Positions 57,295 to 64,000 of a stretch of 64,000 bases of DNA are shown piece after piece (the stretch's first letter is position 1; each line of letters opens with the position of its first letter). The DNA comes from Shouchella clausii. Lineage in GTDB: Bacteria; Bacillota; Bacilli; Bacillales; Bacillaceae_D. The stretch is from NCBI RefSeq assembly GCF_002250115.1, contig NZ_CP019985.1, forward strand, positions 2,728,001-2,792,000, in the 5' to 3' direction. The position numbers and the translations under genes are program-made. The notes beneath the pieces were generated by a model, which did no database searches, was not told where the DNA came from, and saw only the letters and a program-made list of their open reading frames with translations.

Positions 57295-58785
57295 ATGTTT
57301 TATCTAACAGATCAATGGACAACGGCTTCATCGGAAGAAGTGCTCGTTGTCGGCATATGGAAAAAAAAGCCTTTTAGCGGTATAATGAAGTCGTTAGACG
57401 AGGCATTGGCAGGACAACTAGGAGAGTTAAAGAAGCAAACCGTATTCCCAAAGAAAAGTGGTGGTATTCTTACCATTCCTACACTTGGTTTGATTGGAGC
57501 TAAACGTATTTATGCGGTCTACTTAGGGGAAGAGGATGCATTCGGGACAGACGAGTTGCGGGAATGTCTCGGCCATGTAGGAAAGCAACTAAAAAAAGAA
57601 CGTGTGGAAACAGCAGGCGTGTTGCTGGATAGTTTTGTGACAGAGGTTGTTTCGCCGGAAGATGCTGCCTTTGGGATTGGGGAAGGCCTTGCTCTTGGCA
57701 GCTACGATAAACAGACGTATAAAGAAAAGAGCAATGAACCAATTAGAACACTTGCAAAAGTGACGCTTTATAGCAACAGAGAAGGGCTCACCTTTTACGC
57801 TGATCGAGGATATACATATGGAAAGGGGACAAATTTGGCGCGTAAGCTCGTCAACTTGCCAGGCAACCTCTTGACGCCAAGCGACTTGGCCAATGAATCA
57901 GAGACGCTTGCTAAAAAATACGGCTTCGCGTTCAATGTCCTTGAGCGAGAGGATATGGAACGCTTTGGAATGGGGGCGCTATTAGCTGTCGCTAATGGAA
58001 GCGATCAACCGCCGAAAATGATCATTATCCGATACGATGGCAACCCTGAAAGCGACGATGTAACAGGGCTTGTCGGAAAAGGGATTACGTTTGATTCTGG
58101 CGGCTATTCGTTAAAACCACCTGCCAGCATGCATGAAATGAAAAACGATATGGGCGGAGCGGCAGCAGTGCTTGGGGCAATGGCCATTATTGGTGAAATG
58201 AAACCGAAAGTCAATGTTTTGGCCGTCATTCCATCAAGTGAAAATTTAATAAATGGCTCCGCAATGAAGCCTGGCGATGTCATCTGTTCACTAAGCGGCA
58301 AAACAATTGAAATGCGCAATGCAGACGCCGAAGGGCGTTTGGTTTTAGCAGATGGGATTACGTATGCCAAACAGCTTGGCGCCAAACGGCTGATCGATGT
58401 AGCGACGTTAACAGGCGCTTGTGTGGTGGCTTTAGGCCACGAAATGACTGGGGCAGTCGCTAACGACGATGCTCTCATGGAGGCAGTGAAAGCAGCGGGC
58501 GACAAAGCGGGAGAGCCAATTTGGCAGTTTCCAAGTGGAAAAGGGTATAAGAAGCTGTTAGAATCGAGCGATATCGCCGACTTAAACAATTCACCTGGGC
58601 GCCCAGGCGCAAGCATAACAGCTGGGTTGTTCATCGGTGCCTTTGCTGAAAAAACGCCGTGGGTCCATCTCGACATAGCCGGAACGGGTTATTTAAACAA
58701 AGCAACCAACATTGGTCCGGCAGGAGCCACAGGGGTGATGGCGCGGACGTTAGCCCATTATGTGGAGTCGTTAAGCGAAGCATAA
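57295..58785 (+). CDS. pepA: Cytosol (leucyl) aminopeptidase
   Basis: 496 aa M17 metallopeptidase. C-terminal catalytic part: VGKGITFDSGGYSLKP, catalytic NADAEGRLVLADGITYA (two-metal ligands) and the GRPGASITAGLF stretch. Releases N-terminal residues from peptides in the cytoplasm. Corresponds to B. subtilis YuiE. SD GAGGAGG. Confidence 0.94.
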   Translation: MFYLTDQWTTASSEEVLVVGIWKKKPFSGIMKSLDEALAGQLGELKKQTVFPKKSGGILTIPTLGLIGAKRIYAVYLGEEDAFGTDELRECLGHVGKQLKKERVETAGVLLDSFVTEVVSPEDAAFGIGEGLALGSYDKQTYKEKSNEPIRTLAKVTLYSNREGLTFYADRGYTYGKGTNLARKLVNLPGNLLTPSDLANESETLAKKYGFAFNVLEREDMERFGMGALLAVANGSDQPPKMIIIRYDGNPESDDVTGLVGKGITFDSGGYSLKPPASMHEMKNDMGGAAAVLGAMAIIGEMKPKVNVLAVIPSSENLINGSAMKPGDVICSLSGKTIEMRNADAEGRLVLADGITYAKQLGAKRLIDVATLTGACVVALGHEMTGAVANDDALMEAVKAAGDKAGEPIWQFPSGKGYKKLLESSDIADLNNSPGRPGASITAGLFIGAFAEKTPWVHLDIAGTGYLNKATNIGPAGATGVMARTLAHYVESLSEA

Positions 58786-58895
58786 CTTACTTTCGTTTCC
58801 CATTTTTTGTTCTTGTACGCATGGCGAAATAGGATTATAATACGGAGTAAGGATTCGTGTGAGCAGATTGTTTCTGGACGAGGAAGGAGAACAAA

Positions 58896-59177
58896 ATGAT
58901 TGAAACGGCCTATGTCGAAATAAAGCGTACGCGAGAACTTGGCACCATGGGGCGAAAATGCCGTGTTTTTCTTAACGACCATTTTGTCGGTGCATTAAAA
59001 CGAAAACAAAAAATGACGATTGAAGTTCCAGCAGGCACCCATACGCTTTTTGCTACAAATGATGCATCCTTTACAGAACCAGTAAAATTGTCTGTTCAAG
59101 CAGGCGACACTATTTCTTACCAATTAAAAGGGCGCCGCAACAAATCATTATCGTTTACAAAAATTATTGCTTTTTAA
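58896..59177 (+). CDS. Small protein of unknown function, PEGA/DUF2846-like
   Basis: 93 aa, beta-rich, no signal peptide. VFLNDHFVGALKRKQKMTIEVPAGTHTL recalls a PEGA-like beta sandwich; I cannot name it. SD AAGGAG. Own terminator follows. Confidence 0.62.
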   Translation: MIETAYVEIKRTRELGTMGRKCRVFLNDHFVGALKRKQKMTIEVPAGTHTLFATNDASFTEPVKLSVQAGDTISYQLKGRRNKSLSFTKIIAF

Positions 59178-59182
59178 TGAAG

Positions 59183-59212
59183 CGCTAAAGGTTATCCCTT
59201 TAGCGTTTTTTA
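59183..59212 (+). terminator. Terminator after the 93-aa gene
   Basis: CGCTAAAGG and CCTTTAGCG arms, six to seven T. Confidence 0.85.
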
Positions 59213-59353
59213 TTTTGCCTATTCATATGTGTGCTGATCAATGGGAGGCGTTTTCATTTTACAGAGCAATGGTTGACAGAAAAAAACAGCCGTGGTAACG
59301 TAGTAAATGTTTTCGTTGTTTAATGATTTAATAAGATAAAGGAATTGGTATGT

Positions 59354-60682
59354 ATGAATGCTGTTGTCGTCGCGGTTGGCTTAATGCTGCTTTTGAGTTT
59401 GCTACGCGTGCATGTCGTGTTGGCTTTAGCGATTTCGGCTATTGTCGGCGGGCTTGTTGGCGGGCTAAGTTTTAACACAACTATCCAAGTTTTTACGGCT
59501 GGATTAGGAGGCAATGCAGAAATTGCTTTTAGCTACGCTCTGTTGGGTGGATTTGCTATTGCATTAGCTAAAACAGGATTACCAGACTTTTTGATTAGCA
59601 AACTCCAGCAGTGGATGGAACGAAAAGGAGAGAGCAAGCAGCAGACGTTGACAAAAATGTTGCTTTTTTTAATGTTGACCGTTGTTGCGTGCATGTCACA
59701 AAATCTTATACCGATCCACATTGCTTTTATTCCGATTTTAATTCCGCCGATTTTGACCATCTTAAATCAGCTGCAAGTAGACAGACGTTTAATTGCTTGT
59801 ATTCTTACTTTTGGCCTCACTGCTCCGTATATGCTTCTCCCTTATGGGTTCGGCCAACTTTTTCATCGGATCATTGCCGACAATATGGCGCAAAGCGGGC
59901 TTGTAATTGATATGGCGATGATCCCTAAAGCGATGTTTCTGCCGACAGCAAGTTCTGTACTTGGCTTAGTGCTTGCCGTATTTGTAAGTTATCGCAAAAA
60001 CAGAGCGTATCATAACGAACCACTTGCTGGGTATGAGCACGCCCAAGACCAGCAACCCTTTACAAAGTGGACACTGACTGCCGCTGGAGCGGCAGTTGTC
60101 GTTACAGTTGCTGTGCAATGGGCATATAGCGACTCGATGGTACCGGCTGCGTTGTCTGGCATTTTCGTATTGTTAGCTACGAGAGCCGTGCAATTTCGAA
60201 TTGCCGACGACATGATTACCGATGGTATGAAAATGATGGCTTTTATCGGCTTTGTTATGCTGGCCGCTGCCGGTTTTGCTGATGTAATTAGGGAAACGGG
60301 GCACGTAGAAACACTTGTGGCCGACGTCGTCGCTGCCCTTGGAGGCAATAAAGCGATTGCGGTAGTGGCGATGCTTGCTGTTGGGCTAGTTATTACTTTA
60401 GGCATTGGCTCATCGTTTTCGACCATCCCGATCATTGCCGTTTTATTTGTGCCCCTTGGCATGGAGCTAGGCTTATCGACAATGGCGATTATTTCGCTCA
60501 TTGGTTCAGCAGGGGCCATTGGCGATGCAGGCGCTCCTGCATCTGATTCAACGCTTGGCCCTACGGCAGGCTTGAATGCCGATGGCCAACACAACCATAT
60601 TTGGGATACATGTGTCCCGACTTTTCTCCACTTTACCGTTCCGTTGTTTATATTCGGTTGGATTGCAGCAATGATCTTATAG
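59354..60682 (+). CDS. yuiF: YuiF, Na+/H+ antiporter-type amino acid transporter
   Basis: 442 aa, about 11-12 membrane segments of the NhaC/ArsB-like ion-transporter superfamily (IGDAGAPASDSTLGPTAGLN near the C-terminus). B. subtilis YuiF is annotated as a putative amino acid transporter. A TTGACA box at 59273 with TAACGT 17 nt later may be its promoter. ATG 59354; an in-frame TTG at 59345 is weaker. Confidence 0.85.
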   Translation: MNAVVVAVGLMLLLSLLRVHVVLALAISAIVGGLVGGLSFNTTIQVFTAGLGGNAEIAFSYALLGGFAIALAKTGLPDFLISKLQQWMERKGESKQQTLTKMLLFLMLTVVACMSQNLIPIHIAFIPILIPPILTILNQLQVDRRLIACILTFGLTAPYMLLPYGFGQLFHRIIADNMAQSGLVIDMAMIPKAMFLPTASSVLGLVLAVFVSYRKNRAYHNEPLAGYEHAQDQQPFTKWTLTAAGAAVVVTVAVQWAYSDSMVPAALSGIFVLLATRAVQFRIADDMITDGMKMMAFIGFVMLAAAGFADVIRETGHVETLVADVVAALGGNKAIAVVAMLAVGLVITLGIGSSFSTIPIIAVLFVPLGMELGLSTMAIISLIGSAGAIGDAGAPASDSTLGPTAGLNADGQHNHIWDTCVPTFLHFTVPLFIFGWIAAMIL

Positions 60683-60701
60683 GAAAGAGTCGGAACGAAA
60701 A

Positions 60702-60735
60702 AACGCAAGCGTTCGCAGGGAGCGCTTGCGTTCTG
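60702..60735. terminator. Bidirectional terminator between yuiF and the HU gene
   Basis: AACGCAAGCG and CGCTTGCGTT arms, 11-nt loop. Confidence 0.8.
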
Positions 60736-61008
60736 TTATTTTACAGCGTCTTTTAATTGCTTGCCTGCTTTAAATGCAGGCGTTTTTGTAGCAGCAATAT
60801 CAATTTCTTCGCCTGTTTGTGGATTGCGGCCTTTTCTTGCTGCCCGCTCGCGGACTTCAAAGTTGCCGAAGCCAATTAGCTGGACACTTTCACCTTTGCC
60901 AAGTGACTCTGAAATTAAATCAAACATGCTGTTAACGGCAGCTGATGCATCTTTTTTTGAAAGCTGGGTGCGTTCAGCAAGGGCATTAATCAATTCTGTT
61001 TTATTCAT
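60736..61008 (-). CDS. HU-family DNA-binding protein
   Basis: 90 aa, full HU length. [20 protein letters not shown] start, beta-arm [20 protein letters not shown] and [14 protein letters not shown] end. Nucleoid-associated architectural protein. ATG 61008 preferred over the adjacent 61011. It is probably a second HU next to the main hbs gene expected elsewhere. Confidence 0.93.
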   Translation of the reverse strand: MNKTELINALAERTQLSKKDASAAVNSMFDLISESLGKGESVQLIGFGNFEVRERAARKGRNPQTGEEIDIAATKTPAFKAGKQLKDAVK

Positions 61009-61080
61009 CATACCACTCCTCAAATGACTAATTGGTAAGTTCTGCTACCATCATACCCACATAATGAGTTTCTATACGTT

Positions 61081-61911
61081 TTAAGCGCTTTTTTTTCGCA
61101 AATGGTGCAATGTCGCGTTTATTTCCGCGCCGACAATGAGGATAATCCCAGTTAGGAAAAACCAAAACATGAGAATGATGACGCCTGCCAGTGGGCCGTA
61201 TGTGCTTTCGTAATTGGCGTAATTGCTGACATATAGGGAAAAGAAAAAAGAGATTAACTGCCAGCCGATTGTGGCGAAAATAGCTCCTGTTAGCCCATCG
61301 CGAAAGCGTTGCTTTGTGTTAGGCGCAATCCAGTATAACGCCATGAGAGCGACAATCATGATCGCAAATGCCGCAATCCAACGGAAATTATTGAGCACAG
61401 CAACAATCTCGGTCGGAAGGAGCAAAATCGCTTCCAGAAGGTTTAAAATTTGATTTCCAAATACGGGAAGCGCGAGTGTGATGATAATAAGCAACACCAT
61501 ACCAACTGTCAATCCAATTGCAATGCTGCGGAGCTTTAAAAAATGCCTCGTCTCTTCAATATTGTAAGCACGGTTCACTGAACGAATAAAAGCATTAATG
61601 CCGTTTGAAGCGGACCAGAGCGTGCCTAAGATCCCAATTGACAGCAAGCCCGCTTGTGGTTCGCCAATCGTATTTAAGACAATTCGGCTGAACGTGTCGC
61701 CAATTTCACCAGGAAAATAGGCATTAATTAAGTTTTGCACTTCGTCATTGTTAATTTCGAAAAAGGATACGCCGGCGAGCACAAAAATCATCAGTGGAAA
61801 AATCGATAAAATAAAATAAAAAGCAAGCGTAGCCGCTAAGTCAGGAATAGGGTCGCTTTTTAATTGGGCAATCAAATTCTTTGTAAACAAACGAGCAAAA
61901 CGCAAGTCCAT
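61081..61911 (-). CDS. YihY/virulence factor BrkB family membrane protein
   Basis: 276 aa with about six membrane segments (LAATLAFYFILSIFPLMIFVL, GILGTLWSASNGINAF, GAIFATIGWQLISFFFSLYV). Formerly called ribonuclease BN; actual function unknown, transport suspected. ATG 61911 after GGAGGGAGA. Confidence 0.88.
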   Translation of the reverse strand: MDLRFARLFTKNLIAQLKSDPIPDLAATLAFYFILSIFPLMIFVLAGVSFFEINNDEVQNLINAYFPGEIGDTFSRIVLNTIGEPQAGLLSIGILGTLWSASNGINAFIRSVNRAYNIEETRHFLKLRSIAIGLTVGMVLLIIITLALPVFGNQILNLLEAILLLPTEIVAVLNNFRWIAAFAIMIVALMALYWIAPNTKQRFRDGLTGAIFATIGWQLISFFFSLYVSNYANYESTYGPLAGVIILMFWFFLTGIILIVGAEINATLHHLRKKSA

Positions 61912-62037
61912 ATTCTCCCTCCAGACATGAAACAACCCATTCATTTATACCCGATCTTCTAATATCATAAACAAACACTTCGACAGGACGACTCATTATC
62001 CTATATACTAAAAGGAAATGCAAAAGGAGTGGATACG

Positions 62038-62508
62038 ATGCCTTCAGTAGAAAGTTTTGAACTTGACCATACGATTGTAAAGGCCCCGTATGTCCGCCAT
62101 TGTGGGAAACACAAGATTGGCAGTGACGGCGAAGTGAACAAGTTTGACATTCGGTTTTGCCAGCCTAATAAAGAAGCGCTAAAACCTGGCGTGATTCATA
62201 CGTTAGAACATTTGCTTGCTATTAACATTCGTCGCTTTTCAGAGGAATATGACCATTTCGATGTCATCGATATTTCCCCAATGGGTTGCCAAACAGGCTA
62301 TTACTTAATTATGAGCGGCACCCCGTCTGTCGAAGAAATCATCGATGTGCTTGAAAAGACAATGACGTATTCGCTGTCGATTGAAACCGTTCCTGCGGCA
62401 ACAGAAAAAGAGTGCGGGCAAGCGGCATTGCATGATTTGGAAGGTACGAAAGAAGTCATGCGCAAATGGCTGTCTGAAGACAAACATTCGTTAAAGCAAG
62501 TATTTTAA
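62038..62508 (+). CDS. luxS: S-ribosylhomocysteine lyase (AI-2 synthase)
   Basis: 156 aa. Metal site HTLEH (H54-H58) with later C in [11 protein letters not shown]. Cleaves S-ribosylhomocysteine to homocysteine and DPD, the AI-2 precursor. SD AAAAGGAG. No SAM riboswitch visible upstream. Confidence 0.96.
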   Translation: MPSVESFELDHTIVKAPYVRHCGKHKIGSDGEVNKFDIRFCQPNKEALKPGVIHTLEHLLAINIRRFSEEYDHFDVIDISPMGCQTGYYLIMSGTPSVEEIIDVLEKTMTYSLSIETVPAATEKECGQAALHDLEGTKEVMRKWLSEDKHSLKQVF

Positions 62509-62514
62509 ATGAGA

Positions 62515-62545
62515 AAAAGCTGCATCTCGATGTGCGGCTTTTTTC
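62515..62545 (+). terminator. Terminator of luxS
   Basis: AAAAGCTGCAT pairs with ATGTGCGGCTTTT around CTCG; T6. Confidence 0.85.
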
Positions 62546-62597
62546 TATAGATACAAGGAAGGCGGGCGTTTTTCCTTCATTTTTCATTAATATGGGT

Positions 62598-63292
62598 TTG
62601 AAACCACGTGCTCTGCACGTGTGAATACGAAACTTCTAGAGAGGTCTAGTGATGAAAAAAATCTCCAATCGTTATAATAGAACTTGGCCGCCAAACCAAC
62701 TTCTATCAACGAAAGGAGATCTCACCCATGAGTGACAACAGTTTATCACACACAAGATGGAATTGTAAGTATCATATCGTGTTTATCCCTAAGTATAGAC
62801 GAAAGATTGTCTATGGGAAGCTGCGAAAAGATATTGGAGCTATTTTGAGAAGGTTATGTGAAATGAAAGATGTAGAAATTATCGAAGCCCATGCGATGAT
62901 TGATCACATACACATGCTGGTGAAAATTCCGCCAAAAATGTCGGTATCGTATTTCATGGGGTATTTGAAAGGGAAAAGTTCGTTGATGATCCATGATCGT
63001 CACGCAAACTTAAAATACAACCATGGAAATCGCACGTTTTGGGCAAAAGGCTATTACGTGAGTACAGTAGGACTAAATCAAAAAACAATTGAAAAATACA
63101 TCCGCGAACAAGAAGCGGAGGATCGATTGCGCGATCAAATGACAAAGAGGGAGTACGTCGACCCATTTAAAGATAAGTAAAGTAGGAAACGGTTGGCGGT
63201 CCCTTCAGAGGTCCCTTTAGGGACTTCGTTGGTAAAGTGCCCTTATAGGGCGAAATTAAAACCGCCAGTTCTACCGGCGGATACTTACTAGA
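62598..63292 (+). mobile_element. IS200-type insertion sequence
   Basis: One transposase gene flanked by hairpins. Left end: CACGTGC-tct-GCACGTG (62605-62621). Right end: palindromes GTCCCTTTAGGGAC and GCCCTTATAGGGC, then CCGCC...GGCGG near 63265-63285. No terminal inverted repeats or target duplications, as expected for IS200/IS605. Exact ends are estimates. Confidence 0.75.
62728..63180 (+). CDS. tnpA: IS200/IS605-family transposase TnpA
   Basis: 150 aa Y1 HUH transposase. HUH motif at H60-I-H62 (MIDHIHMLVKI), catalytic tyrosine Y124 in TIEKYIREQ. Single-strand peel-and-paste transposition of IS200. No tnpB partner. Full length, so likely active. SD AAAGGAG. Confidence 0.92.
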   Translation: MSDNSLSHTRWNCKYHIVFIPKYRRKIVYGKLRKDIGAILRRLCEMKDVEIIEAHAMIDHIHMLVKIPPKMSVSYFMGYLKGKSSLMIHDRHANLKYNHGNRTFWAKGYYVSTVGLNQKTIEKYIREQEAEDRLRDQMTKREYVDPFKDK

Positions 63293-63371
63293 CCAATTTA
63301 GCTGCTTGTGTGGTATCATTAGGAATACAAAAATGCTGCAAGAAAGAACAAACGATGGGGGGAGAGCGTCC

Positions 63372-63869
63372 ATGTTAGACCAAAAAGCTTATGAAATTTT
63401 ACAGATTATTGAAGCGAATGGACGTCTGGAATCAAGCAAAATTGCAAAAATGGTTGATTTGACAAGCGAAGAAGTCGATCAATATGTAAAAGAGCTAGAA
63501 GATAAAAATGTCATCCTCAGCTATTCGGCAGTCGTTGACTGGACGAAATTGCCTGCCAAAGAAACGGTTACAGCGACAATTGATGTGAAAGTCGCTCCAA
63601 AAAGAGGCGTTGGTTTTGATGAAGTTGCCGAACGAATTTACCGTTTTCCCGAAGTGAAAGCACTGTATTTAATGTCTGGCGCATACGACTTGTCTGTCGT
63701 GATCGAAGGCAAAACGATGCAAGAAACAGCCCGTTTTGTGTCAGAACGTCTATCGACGATTGATTCCGTCTTATCAACGACGACCCATTTTCAATTAAAA
63801 ACATATAAACATGATGGCGTGATTTTTAAAGAGCCAGAGTCTGATAAACGAATCGTGGTGAGCCCATAA
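63372..63869 (+). CDS. yugG: Lrp/AsnC-family transcriptional regulator
   Basis: 165 aa. N-terminal HTH (YEILQIIEANGRLESSKIAKMV) and a C-terminal RAM/AsnC ligand domain (VKALYLMSGAYDLSVVIEG). Its TAA overlaps the ATG of the aminotransferase gene by one base. Corresponds to B. subtilis yugG beside yugH. SD GGGGGGA. Confidence 0.9.
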   Translation: MLDQKAYEILQIIEANGRLESSKIAKMVDLTSEEVDQYVKELEDKNVILSYSAVVDWTKLPAKETVTATIDVKVAPKRGVGFDEVAERIYRFPEVKALYLMSGAYDLSVVIEGKTMQETARFVSERLSTIDSVLSTTTHFQLKTYKHDGVIFKEPESDKRIVVSP

Positions 63870-64000
63870 TGGAGAAAGTAGCGATGACTTCCTATTCCCG
63901 CTTATCAGACCGTGTTTCAGAAATCAAGCCTTCAGGCATCCGCCGCTTTTTCGATTTAGCTTCGCAAATGGAGAATGTGATTTCATTAGGTGTCGGTGAA
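63869..64000 (+). CDS. yugH: PLP aminotransferase, N-terminal part (cut by window end)
   Basis: The first 44 codons (EKVAMTSYSRLSDRV, then FDLASQMENVISLGVGE) match the start of class I/II aminotransferases like YugH/PatA. Overlaps yugG by one base (TAATG). The rest lies outside the window. Confidence 0.8.
   Translation, partial: MEKVAMTSYSRLSDRVSEIKPSGIRRFFDLASQMENVISLGVGE

Noticed and set aside
58104-58676. 190-aa antisense frame within pepA
   Set aside because: Shadow of a strongly conserved enzyme gene; no recognisable domain.
59240-59262. cre-like AAACGCCTCCC upstream of yuiF
   Set aside because: Only the left half fits the consensus.
60010-60708. 232-aa antisense frame in yuiF
   Set aside because: Overlaps the transporter gene completely; composition (Ser/Thr/Ala rich) is typical of antisense shadows.
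61945-62037. SAM riboswitch before luxS
   Set aside because: Only about 90 nt, no S-box hallmarks and no terminator.

Overview
The window looks like a chromosomal stretch of a low-to-mid GC, endospore-forming, alkaliphile-type member of the Bacillaceae. Protein similarity recalled from memory and gene order point to the Shouchella (Bacillus) clausii / Alkalihalobacillus halodurans group. Evidence for a Bacillus relative is strong: the B. subtilis yun/yut/yuz/yum/yui neighbourhood is kept as blocks (yunF-yunE-yunD-yunC, yunB, lytH, lipA, yutC-yutI, hom-thrC-thrB, yuzD, yutJ, yuzB, dapF, yutM, yumC, yumB, yuiB-yuiF, yugG-yugH). Sporulation genes are present (yunB, lytH, a YhcN/YlaJ lipoprotein, yutH, a Spo0E-like protein), as are GTG and TTG starts with strong Shine-Dalgarno sequences. 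No rRNA, tRNA or CRISPR array was seen.

Layout. 1-6.4 kb: a beta-glucoside PTS operon (licT-type antiterminator, EIIBCA, two tandem 6-phospho-beta-glucosidases) with two RAT/terminator switches and a promoter-proximal cre-like site. 6.5-15.2 kb: single-gene units (methyltransferase, aldo/keto reductase, AraC regulator next to a Fur-boxed iron-siderophore lipoprotein, divergent MFS/LysR pair, APH-family kinase, RibD-C reductase, Cdd1-family protein). 15.2-21.3 kb: the most interesting accessory island, a type VII secretion LXG-toxin locus. It holds a YwqI-like partner, an LXG protein ending in a glycine-zipper segment, an array of paralogous small membrane proteins (three intact, one truncated, one frameshifted, one possible 33-aa remnant), two poorly characterised proteins and a YwqH-like partner. 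21.4-21.7 kb: two related hairpin modules resembling IS200/IS605 ends without a transposase.

21.7-45.4 kb is the conserved yun/yut core: thyA-dfrA, a lysine-riboswitch-controlled NhaC-type transporter (lysW-like), lytH, lipA, hom-thrC-thrB, Fe-S assembly genes, an in-frame TetR/NDH-2 fusion with its own promoter-operator, dapF and a futalosine-pathway mqnE. 45.5-47 kb carries an amino-acid ABC permease and binding protein without an ATPase. 47.2-52.8 kb is a mannitol operon mtlA-mtlR-mtlF-mtlD whose MtlA has two tandem EIIB domains. 52.9-64 kb carries the ferredoxin reductase yumC, NDH-2 yumB, yuiB-yuiF with pepA, HU, a YihY-family protein, luxS, an intact IS200-type element, and the yugG-yugH start (cut by the window end).

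How they work together: two sugar uptake systems use transcript-level (RAT) or activator-level (MtlR) PTS control; thr, lysine-transport and DAP genes cover the aspartate family; several redox and Fe-S proteins (NDH-2 type, YumC, YutI, YutM, LipA, MqnE) cluster around menaquinone-based respiration; and the LXG island is probably a contact-dependent interbacterial weapon with an expanded immunity bank.
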